The notes: generated by a model not told the origin, from the sequence alone. A stretch of 23,255 nucleotides of DNA from Proteobacteria bacterium UBA1148 (GCA_002311835.1 DBZY01000085.1:963-24217); one strand, 5' to 3'. Counted from the first letter of the stretch, positions 7,231 through 13,897 are shown. A program made the numbers and translations.

Positions 7231-8979
7231 ATGAGTGCGGCCAAATCAGAAGTTCGTGATGGCATGCAGATCGATTGGGATGTCGGTATTGAGATGGATG
7301 ACGAATTGGTTCTGAGGGCAGATGTATTTCGACCTGTATCGAAAGGTCAGTATCCGGTGATCTTGTCCTACGGGCCCTATGCGAAAGGGCTCGCATTTCA
7401 GGAGGGTTACCCAAGCGCATGGGAGCGGATGGCGGAAAAGCATCCTGACGTCACTGCAGGGTCTTCTAACCTCTACCAGAGTTGGGAAGTCGTAGACCCC
7501 GAAAAATGGGTGCCGGACGGTTATGTTTGTGTGCGTGTGGATTCCCGTGGTTGTGGGAACTCGCCAGGGTACGTGGATCACTTCTCTCCTCGCGAGACAT
7601 TGGATTTCGCGCTTTGTATTGAGTGGGCAGGAGCCCAGTCATGGAGTAATGGAAAAGTCGGTCTGAATGGAATCTCTTACTACGGAATCAATCAATGGCA
7701 TGTCGCAACATTGCAACCAAAACATCTGGCAGCCTGCTGTATCTGGGAAGGTTCTGCTGACTGGTATCGTGATATGACTCATCATGGAGGTATTCTCAGT
7801 ACATTCTGGGAGAACTGGTATGACATGCAGGTAAAGACCGTCCAGTATGGCTTGGGTGAGCGTGGACCACGTAGCCGAGTTACTGGTGAGGTTGTTTGCG
7901 GTTCCAAAACTCTAAGTGATGCTGAATTGCATAAGAGTCGTGGAGACCTGGGCGCTGAGATACGGGCACACCCACTCGATGATGAGTACCATCGTGCCCG
8001 TTCTCCTATATGGTCAAAAATCAAAGTTCCCCTTTTATCCGCTGCTAATTGGGGTGGGCAAGGGCTTCATCCACGTGGGAATTTTGAGGGTTTTACTCAG
8101 GCAGCTTCAAAGGATAAATGGCTTGAAGCTCACGGAATTGAGCACTGGACGGAGTTCTATACTGACTATGGCGTGCAACTTCAGAAAAGCTTTTTTGATC
8201 ATTTTTTAAAAGGGGAGGATAACGGCTGGGACAGACAGCCGAAAGTGAAGTTACAGGTGAGGCACGTCGATCGGTTTGTGGAGCGAGATGAGGAAGATTG
8301 GCCGATCCCAAGAACTCGATGGACGCGTTTCTATCTTCATTCTGATGGGATGCAGCTATCGGAGGTTGTACCAGAGAAAGTCTCATCGATCAGCCTTGAT
8401 GCTCTTGGTGATGGAGTTACATTTTTAAGCGGACCGCTGGAGGCTGAGACTGAATTGACTGGACCTTCCGCACTGAAGGTATCTATATCTTCATCCACAG
8501 TAGATGCAGATCTTTTTGCAATCTTGCGTATTTTTGCACCTGATGGAGAAGAGGTTGTTTTCCAGGGGGCAATTGATCCGCATACACCAATCGCGCAAGG
8601 CTGGTTACGAGCGTCCCATCGTAAATTAGACAAACAGTTGTCCAAGCCATGGAGGCCTTATCACGCTCACGATAAGAAGGAACCGCTGATTCCTGGGACC
8701 CCTGTCGTTCTCGACGTTGAGATTTGGCCAACCTGCATTGTGATACCGGTAGGTTATAAGATTGGACTGAGCATTAGGGGGAATGACTACGTGTACTCAA
8801 AAGATACCGGTGAGCGTTTGTCGAACTTCAAGAACGAATTAACAGGATGCGGGCCATTCCTACACAATGACCCGATTGATCGACCTAATGAGATATTCGG
8901 TGGGAAAACTACGCTGCATCTAGATTCAGATCAGGAGACTTACCTATTGCTGCCGATTATTCCTCCAGCTTCTGTTTGA
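7231..8979 (+). CDS. CocE/NonD family serine hydrolase (X-Pro dipeptidyl-peptidase S15 fold)
   Basis: A 582-residue enzyme without a signal peptide, hence cytoplasmic. The N-terminal alpha/beta-hydrolase domain carries the DELVLRADVFRP start typical of the family, VRVDSRGCGNSPG (oxyanion side), and the nucleophile GLNGISYYG with Ser149. A C-terminal jelly-roll domain (from about residue 345) contains GPSALKVSISSS and LSIRGNDY, as in PepX/CocE proteins. The region where cocaine esterase has its acid (W-D) reads SAANWGGQGLHPRGN here, so the classical Asp is absent at that spot; His301 or His305 are candidates for the triad histidine. ATG 7231 has GGAG at 7222-7225. Members hydrolyse esters, amides or peptides; the substrate is unknown. 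The last 23 bases overlap the convergent hydrolase gene. Confidence 0.9.
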   Translation: MSAAKSEVRDGMQIDWDVGIEMDDELVLRADVFRPVSKGQYPVILSYGPYAKGLAFQEGYPSAWERMAEKHPDVTAGSSNLYQSWEVVDPEKWVPDGYVCVRVDSRGCGNSPGYVDHFSPRETLDFALCIEWAGAQSWSNGKVGLNGISYYGINQWHVATLQPKHLAACCIWEGSADWYRDMTHHGGILSTFWENWYDMQVKTVQYGLGERGPRSRVTGEVVCGSKTLSDAELHKSRGDLGAEIRAHPLDDEYHRARSPIWSKIKVPLLSAANWGGQGLHPRGNFEGFTQAASKDKWLEAHGIEHWTEFYTDYGVQLQKSFFDHFLKGEDNGWDRQPKVKLQVRHVDRFVERDEEDWPIPRTRWTRFYLHSDGMQLSEVVPEKVSSISLDALGDGVTFLSGPLEAETELTGPSALKVSISSSTVDADLFAILRIFAPDGEEVVFQGAIDPHTPIAQGWLRASHRKLDKQLSKPWRPYHAHDKKEPLIPGTPVVLDVEIWPTCIVIPVGYKIGLSIRGNDYVYSKDTGERLSNFKNELTGCGPFLHNDPIDRPNEIFGGKTTLHLDSDQETYLLLPIIPPASV

Positions 8980-9667
8980 ATTCTTCATTCGTCAATACCC
9001 AACCAAGACAGCGTTTGATATTTTGTAGGCCTAGTTCATGAAGATCATCACCATACATACTAGCTACGCAATCGGATAAAACGATAGTTTGATAGTTATG
9101 ATTATGTGCTGTAAAGGCCGTGTTAAGAACGCAGGTATTTGTATTGATGCCCATAAGGCAAACGCTTTTGATTCCCAGATTACGTAGTAGCATGTCTAGA
9201 TCTGTTCCCATGAAGCAGTCTAGGCGTTTTTTGTTGTCGACTACGTAGTCCGTTTGTTCGTAGAGCTCAGGAATCAGCTCGGTACCAGGCGAACCTATTA
9301 TGTTGTGCTCATTGACGGTAGTTGTACGCTCGGGGGCTAAACGATTCTTCTTGTTTTCAATAGAGGAGATAGCAGCCCAAAAAGGTGCTGACATGCCCTC
9401 GCTTCCAAGACCAGGAATTGTTCTAAAAGTAAGCTTTACATGAATGACGGGAATGTTGAGGGCGCGAGCGAATATCAGGGCATCCTTTCCTGCAGCAATG
9501 ACACGTACGGCATCCGCTGGATGAGCAGGTTGAGTTGCTACCGCAGGGTCCAGATGTCCTCGATGCATATCTACGGTAATAATAGCAGTACTTTTTGGGT
9601 TCAATTTGAGATGTCCCATAAGCTTTTCAATCATCTCAGTGCGATCAACGAGTGTTACTGTATTCAT
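8957..9667 (-). CDS. Isochorismatase-fold cysteine hydrolase
   Basis: A 236-residue cytoplasmic hydrolase of the isochorismatase/nicotinamidase/N-carbamoylsarcosine amidase superfamily. The catalytic triad is visible: Asp33 in ITVDMHRGHLD, Lys146 in DNKKRLDCFMGTDLD and Cys179 in GINTNTCVLNTAF. An intact Cys favours amidase-type chemistry (amide or carbamoyl hydrolysis releasing a carboxylate and ammonia) over isochorismate cleavage, for which the Cys is absent in characterised bacterial enzymes. Its start overlaps the stop of pgk by four bases (9664-9667), so it is the third gene of the gap-pgk operon and is probably translationally coupled. It converges with and overlaps the CocE gene by 23 bases. 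Substrate is unknown. Confidence 0.9.
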   Translation of the reverse strand: MNTVTLVDRTEMIEKLMGHLKLNPKSTAIITVDMHRGHLDPAVATQPAHPADAVRVIAAGKDALIFARALNIPVIHVKLTFRTIPGLGSEGMSAPFWAAISSIENKKNRLAPERTTTVNEHNIIGSPGTELIPELYEQTDYVVDNKKRLDCFMGTDLDMLLRNLGIKSVCLMGINTNTCVLNTAFTAHNHNYQTIVLSDCVASMYGDDLHELGLQNIKRCLGWVLTNEEFKQKLEE

Positions 9668-10950
9668 GATTTAATCTCTGAGTCAGCGACTGGTTGTTCC
9701 AGTTTCATGTCACGATCGTAGGCCTTTTCCATGGCTTCAATAAGAGGTAGTTTTTTTCCCGACAGATATCGAACCATAGCGCCTCCGGCAGTGCAGACAT
9801 GGTTAATATCTTTTAGATCCAAAAATTTCTCAGCGGCAGTTACGGTGTCACCACCACCGATAACTGAATAACCTGTGGAAGCAGCGATTGCTTTCCAAAT
9901 TGCCTTCGTACCCTGCTCGAATTGTGGTTCTTCGTATATTCCAGCTGGTCCATTCACAAACAGGGTTTTAGCGTTCAGAATCTCAGTTTTGTAGGCAGCG
10001 ATTGTTTGTGAACCAATATCCATAAACATATGCTCGGCAGGTAGATCCCCTACCGTAATTTCTTGTCGCTTACCGTTAACACTGTAAGCTAGATCTAGGG
10101 GCATTCTAATTTTTTCTCTGTAGTCCTTCAGGTACTCTTTAGAGCGTTCTATAAACACATCAAGTTCTCGGTCCTTTAAGAAGCGCTCTTTTGTCTTGCC
10201 TAACCGATAACCGTCAGCTAGCAACATCACCTCTCCGGTAATACCGCAGGTTAGTATTCTATCGGCTGTGCCAGATGCGAGTACGTGCTCCATCGTGCCG
10301 AAAGCGTCAGATATTTTCGCGCCTCCTAGTACGAATATCGATGGATGCTCGGGCGCGAGCATAATTTTATCTAGCGCTGCGACTTCATTGGACAATAATT
10401 GCCCAGCTGCGGTGGGTTTGATTTCCTGGAACGCTACCATGGATGGCGCATTGCGGTGTGCAGCGGCAAAAGCATCATTGATGTAATAGTCAATGATAGG
10501 TGTGAGTCCACGAACCAGATAGGTTTCCAGCATTTCGTTTGGTTTCAGTTTGACATTATTTTCAAAGGTTGAGTTTTCCTCGCTTAGGTATCTTAGGTTT
10601 CCCAATAAGACTATATCTCCGGGTTTTAGTTCTCTGACTTTCTTCTGTGCGGCTGGTCCAGCTACATCATCAATGTAGGAGACTGGAGTATTTAAATAAC
10701 CTCCAAGTTTCTCTGCGTGTTCTCTTAGAGGGATAAGATTTTGATAGTCAAGGGTATCTCCTTGGTGGGCTATCAAAGCGATTTTCGCCCTCCCATTGAT
10801 AAGGGCTTTTATTGTTGGGAGGCTTTTTTTAATTCGGTTATCGTTGACAATTTTTTTTGTTTTTTCATTAATAGGTGAATTGATATCAACTCGTAACAGG
10901 ACCGTCTTTTCGGTGTAATCGAAATAGTTGAGGTTGGTCATGTTTGCCAT
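9664..10950 (-). CDS. pgk: Archaeal-type phosphoglycerate kinase family protein
   Basis: A 428-residue protein with PGK motifs throughout: LLRVDINSPIN (Asp22, Asn24), NRIKKSLPTI (Arg39), IAHQG (His62), GNLRYLSEE (Arg120), DAFAAAHRNAPS (Arg166), FVLGGAKISDAF (Lys212), FVNGPAGIYE and SVIGGGDTV. The wording (RVDINSPI, AHQG, DAFAAAHR) is that of archaeal PGKs, not of the bacterial form (RVDFNVP, SHLGRP). The residue after HQG, normally the Arg of GRP that helps bind the 3-phosphoglycerate phosphate, is Asp65. Canonical reaction: 3-phosphoglycerate plus ATP to 1,3-bisphosphoglycerate. Given Asp65, a related carboxylate may be phosphorylated instead. ATG 10950 is chosen; ATG 10941 is an alternative. 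The gene lies 99 bases downstream of gap and overlaps the next gene by four. Confidence 0.9.
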   Translation of the reverse strand: MANMTNLNYFDYTEKTVLLRVDINSPINEKTKKIVNDNRIKKSLPTIKALINGRAKIALIAHQGDTLDYQNLIPLREHAEKLGGYLNTPVSYIDDVAGPAAQKKVRELKPGDIVLLGNLRYLSEENSTFENNVKLKPNEMLETYLVRGLTPIIDYYINDAFAAAHRNAPSMVAFQEIKPTAAGQLLSNEVAALDKIMLAPEHPSIFVLGGAKISDAFGTMEHVLASGTADRILTCGITGEVMLLADGYRLGKTKERFLKDRELDVFIERSKEYLKDYREKIRMPLDLAYSVNGKRQEITVGDLPAEHMFMDIGSQTIAAYKTEILNAKTLFVNGPAGIYEEPQFEQGTKAIWKAIAASTGYSVIGGGDTVTAAEKFLDLKDINHVCTAGGAMVRYLSGKKLPLIEAMEKAYDRDMKLEQPVADSEIKS

Positions 10951-11049
10951 GGCGCTAAGTTTGAAAAACGTGATTACAGTCAGAGAGTTTGAAGAAAAAA
11001 AACCTCGGAAAGCTTATTTACCGGTCGATCAAACGCTATCTTCCTTAGA
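10951..11049 (-). other. gap-pgk intergenic region with an eight-T run on the transcribed strand
   Basis: The 99-base gap within the operon carries eight consecutive A on the + strand (10995-11002), that is T8 in the - strand transcript. It is preceded on that strand by a G/C-containing segment with AAGCTT and a poor CGG/CCG pairing. I could not fold a stable stem by eye, so this is not called a terminator, but partial termination or an RNA-processing point between gap and pgk is possible. No small ORF was seen. Confidence 0.3.
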
Positions 11050-12072
11050 TTATTTCCAGTAGGGGAGTCCCAAGTACTGATTAGTAAGGCCAACCGCGGT
11101 CAGTTTGTCCGTTTGCATGCCCATTGCTGCACGAATAGCGTCGATGGATTCGGGGATTGTGACAGATTCCTGTGGGATATGAATACCGAACATGATGTCA
11201 CGCCCCGATTTGATAAAAGTATCCTCCCACACGGGTACCTCGTAGATATCTCCCCGAGGTCGACCAAGATCCCGTGCGTATTTGAAGATTGAAGCATTAC
11301 CGAGAAATCCCTGATCTATGGATACAAGGCGAATTCGATCGTGTTCCATAAATAATTTTTTTGCCTCTTCTATGGAGAGATCATTTTTTGGAGTAGCAAG
11401 CACAGAAATAAAGTGTCCATGAGTAATTGGAGCGTGAACAAGCAGTCCGGTTGCATTCACGTGAGGCATGATAGTCATAAGGTCGACAGCTTGGTGATTA
11501 GGGGCTTTGTCAACCTGGAGAGCATTTACGATACCGCGATGATAGTCACCGGGATCCGCTACACGGCGAACGATAGTAATTGCAATACGTTCTATACCAA
11601 CTGATCGATCCAGGCAATCGATAGTCCGAATCAGTCCAGTGGTATTGCAAGACGTCAGTTTAAGAAAATCCTGATTTAGCCCCTGTTCATAGTTCGCATA
11701 CCCATGAAAGAATACATCTGCTATATCGTCTTTCTCGCCACCTTGGAAGACGGCTTTTTTCCCATATTTCTGGTAGAGGATTTTATTTTTTGCTCCGATA
11801 CCATCTGGAGTAGCGTCCAACACAATATCTGATTCGGGGAGAATTTCGGCTATTGTTCCCGTGACAGGAATTCCCGCAGATTCAAGCCGTTTTTGGGCCT
11901 CATCGAAGGCAGCATATAACTTGTAGGGCATGCCCTTGTCTCTCAGGGCTTGAACGGCAAGTGTGGGTGCCGCATCGACGACGCCGACTAATTCCATATC
12001 GGCTTGCTGCGCGACACCATCTGCGAGCCGCTGTCCTATGACGCCGTATCCGGAAACTAAAACTTTGACCAT
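11050..12072 (-). CDS. gap: Archaeal-type (type II) glyceraldehyde-3-phosphate dehydrogenase family protein
   Basis: A 340-residue NAD(P)-dependent dehydrogenase matching archaeal GAPDH in length and order of motifs. These are Rossmann start VKVLVSGYGVIGQRLADGV, FQGGEKDD, the catalytic SCNTTGLIRT with Cys142, IVRRVADP, RDLGRPRGDIYEVPVWED and PQESVTIPESIDAIRAAMG. Bacterial GAPDH uses SCTTNCLAP instead. Position 33 is Asp (GVVDAAP) where archaeal enzymes usually have a basic VTK, which suggests NAD preference. Further departures are GIVNAL for GPINA and PNHQAVDL for PSHHGPDV, while the first His is kept (His193). Start at ATG 12072 is chosen because the family begins with this residue; an upstream ATG at 12141 adds 23 unrelated residues. 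GAGG lies about ten bases ahead. It heads the operon with pgk and the cysteine hydrolase. Confidence 0.9.
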   Translation of the reverse strand: MVKVLVSGYGVIGQRLADGVAQQADMELVGVVDAAPTLAVQALRDKGMPYKLYAAFDEAQKRLESAGIPVTGTIAEILPESDIVLDATPDGIGAKNKILYQKYGKKAVFQGGEKDDIADVFFHGYANYEQGLNQDFLKLTSCNTTGLIRTIDCLDRSVGIERIAITIVRRVADPGDYHRGIVNALQVDKAPNHQAVDLMTIMPHVNATGLLVHAPITHGHFISVLATPKNDLSIEEAKKLFMEHDRIRLVSIDQGFLGNASIFKYARDLGRPRGDIYEVPVWEDTFIKSGRDIMFGIHIPQESVTIPESIDAIRAAMGMQTDKLTAVGLTNQYLGLPYWK

Positions 12073-12214
12073 ATTGAGCGTGCCTCTGTATCTGTCTGGT
12101 CTTGCCTGAGAGGTCATTTTTTCAGCTTTGCACCGTAGCATACATCGGTGCGAGCGGGAGAGTCCTAGAGATTTGGTTGGCTAGGTTCGTTAGTGAGAAG
12201 TTTTTAAATAATTG

Positions 12215-12242
12215 TTGATTTGCACTAGTGTAGGTCGATAAT
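12215..12242 (+). promoter_or_regulatory. Sigma-70-like promoter for the membrane-protein operon
   Basis: TTGATT (12215-12220) and GATAAT (12237-12242) are separated by 16 bases in the 258-base region between the divergent gap gene and the membrane operon. Transcription would start near 12249, giving a leader of about 80 bases before ATG 12331. No equally good promoter was seen for gap on the other strand. Confidence 0.45.
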
Positions 12243-12330
12243 TTTGTACTTCAAGGGTAGATTGCATATGAGTGGGTCGTGCGGTACAGTCCGACGACTT
12301 GTATATAGGTCATCAAGGAATAACAAGAGT

Positions 12331-13266
12331 ATGGACCTGATCCCGAGCTCTGGACCGCATCTCCATATCATTTTAAATCACATCCCAATTGTGGGGTGTT
12401 TGGGTGTGTTGGCCCTGTTCCTCACCTCTTTTTATCTTAAGAGTGAAGATTTGCAGCGAAGCAGCCTTATCCTTTTCGTGGTCCTAGGACTTCTCACTCT
12501 GCCAACCTATATCAGTGGGGCCGCCGCCCGATGGGCATACCAGGGACGAGAGCTTTCCATGGAGGTCATTGCAGCGCATCAGGACGCAGCTCTGCTCGCA
12601 TTTTTGTTTATTGGCATGACTGGTTGTGTATCTTGGGTTTCTCTCTGGCAGCAGAGGCGGTTCTCTAAAATATCTTGTAAGAATCTCGGCGCTGTGCTCG
12701 TTCTTGCCGTGATTTCGGCCTACCAGCTTGTCGCTACTGGAAGCTTGGGCGGAACCATCGTTCGACCAAATCTTCACGAATCGGCTATGACAGCGGAAGG
12801 TTCCGGGTTAATTGCGTGGATTGAATCAGTTATTCAGAGCTTGATTTGGGCATGGCCCTCTATGGAGGCTGTCCACTTTATTGGAATGGCGTTGATCTTT
12901 GGGGTGGTGTTGTTAGTGAGCTTACGGGTTCTGGGTGTTGCGAAGAGTGTCCCGTTCTCAGCTTTTCACCGGTTACTGCCGCTAGGAGCGCTGGGAGTAC
13001 TGGTTAATATTATAACGGGCATGTTTTTCTTCATTGCAGATTCGGGGCGCTACGTTGCCATGGACGGGTTCCCTCCTAAGATCATCTGGCTGATGATCGG
13101 TGGATTAACGATTTTGTATTTCACGGTCTTTGATGAAATATGGGCTGTAAAGTCTGGGGATGAAGCCCCGACGAGAGCTAAAGTGGTGGCTGCGGTAGCG
13201 ATTTTGTCATGGGCTTGCGTTCTGACTTTTGGGCGTTTGTTGCCGTACTATGGAGACGGAGGCTAG
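12331..13266 (+). CDS. Two-module polytopic membrane protein (DUF2231-like plus DUF6644-like)
   Basis: An integral inner-membrane protein of 311 residues with about eight or nine spans. The N-terminal half starts HLHIILNHIPIVG, with His10, 12 and 17, and later has AAHQDAALLAF (His83) and VATGSLGGTI before His149; this resembles DUF2231-type four-helix membrane proteins. The C-terminal half (from about residue 160: WIESVIQS, EAVHFIGMALIFG with His182) resembles the protein encoded at 13390-13863 and the DUF6644 family. Recurrent histidines within helices would suit b-type haem ligation, but that is inference. ATG 12331 is preferred over ATG 12244 because the added 29 residues are polar, unlike the family, and AAGGAA lies ten bases upstream of 12331. 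Family names are from memory; no function is established. Confidence 0.7.
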   Translation: MDLIPSSGPHLHIILNHIPIVGCLGVLALFLTSFYLKSEDLQRSSLILFVVLGLLTLPTYISGAAARWAYQGRELSMEVIAAHQDAALLAFLFIGMTGCVSWVSLWQQRRFSKISCKNLGAVLVLAVISAYQLVATGSLGGTIVRPNLHESAMTAEGSGLIAWIESVIQSLIWAWPSMEAVHFIGMALIFGVVLLVSLRVLGVAKSVPFSAFHRLLPLGALGVLVNIITGMFFFIADSGRYVAMDGFPPKIIWLMIGGLTILYFTVFDEIWAVKSGDEAPTRAKVVAAVAILSWACVLTFGRLLPYYGDGG

Positions 13267-13272
13267 CGAAAT

Positions 13273-13377
13273 ATGGGATTCTTTATCGCGCTTTTTGTTG
13301 TGATTGGCGTGCTTGTGGTAGTTGGAATGCTGACCTACTGGATTGATAGGGACGCAGATAGTCGCGATAGCGCGTAA
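13273..13377 (+). CDS. Small 34-residue single-span membrane protein
   Basis: A short reading frame starts at ATG 13273, six bases after the stop of the preceding membrane gene, and ends at TAA 13375-13377. The peptide opens MGFFIALFVVIGVLVVVGM, a single hydrophobic helix, and ends in the charged tail DRDADSRDSA. GGAGG at 13257-13261 lies about ten bases before the ATG, and the next gene follows after 12 bases. The position between two membrane genes and the helix-plus-charged-tail layout resemble small accessory subunits of membrane oxidoreductases (CydX- or CcoQ-like in architecture only). I do not recognise the family. Confidence 0.6.
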   Translation: MGFFIALFVVIGVLVVVGMLTYWIDRDADSRDSA

Positions 13378-13389
13378 CGAGGGGCACTT

Positions 13390-13863
13390 ATGGCGTTGCT
13401 AAGCTGGATGGAGTCTACGGCCTATTCCGAATGGATCGTTGCTGGACTGGTCGGTTGGCCACTAATGTTGTCAATGCATGCGGTCGGTTTAGCAATTGTT
13501 GTCGGCATAGTGCTTGTGCTTAATTTTCGCATGCTAGGCTTTTTTAGACCAATTCCTTATGTAGCCATTAGCGATCTAATGACATATGCCTGGATTGGCA
13601 TTGCCTTGAATATATTTTCCGGATTTTCGTTATTCATGGCACAGGCAACCTTTTATGTAACTAACTTCCCATTTCTCACAAAAATTTCATTTGTTATTCT
13701 TGGTATCGCGAATGTGTATTACACGCAGAAGGTATTGAGACGGGAAGCCGCTGTGTGGGATACCAGTGATGCTGTACCGCAGATAAGTGTTGTGCTTGCT
13801 GGCACCTCGCTTATTTTTTGGGTTCTTGCCGTCGTCGGTGGGCGTCTCATCGCCTACTTGTAA
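13390..13863 (+). CDS. Four-span membrane protein, DUF6644-like
   Basis: A 157-residue integral membrane protein with four hydrophobic segments. It starts MALLSWMESTAYSEWI and continues with a helix containing MHAVGLAIVVG (His30), followed by the LNFRMLGFFRPIP loop, a glycine-rich second helix (NIFSGFSLFMAQA), a loop with a Lys in FLTKISFVI, and a C-terminal helix ending GGRLIAYL. This layout, a helix-1 histidine plus an LR-LG loop, matches the DUF6644 family as I remember it, and the C-terminal half of the protein encoded at 12331-13266. GAGGGG lies five bases before the ATG, so translation should be efficient. It ends the three-gene operon, with an intrinsic terminator 35 bases beyond its stop. 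Function is unknown; haem or quinone interaction is a guess from the histidine. Confidence 0.75.
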   Translation: MALLSWMESTAYSEWIVAGLVGWPLMLSMHAVGLAIVVGIVLVLNFRMLGFFRPIPYVAISDLMTYAWIGIALNIFSGFSLFMAQATFYVTNFPFLTKISFVILGIANVYYTQKVLRREAAVWDTSDAVPQISVVLAGTSLIFWVLAVVGGRLIAYL

Positions 13864-13897
13864 TAAGCAACTACATTTTGTCCGTATTAGGGTGGGA

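Noticed and set aside
8957..9667. Assignment as a true isochorismatase of siderophore synthesis
   Set aside because: The catalytic Cys179 is present and no siderophore genes are nearby, which fits amidase-type members better.
12073..12141. 23-residue N-terminal extension of the GAPDH-like protein from an upstream ATG
   Set aside because: Type II GAPDHs start directly at the Rossmann strand (VKVLVSGYG), and the extra residues have no pattern; the region fits a leader better.
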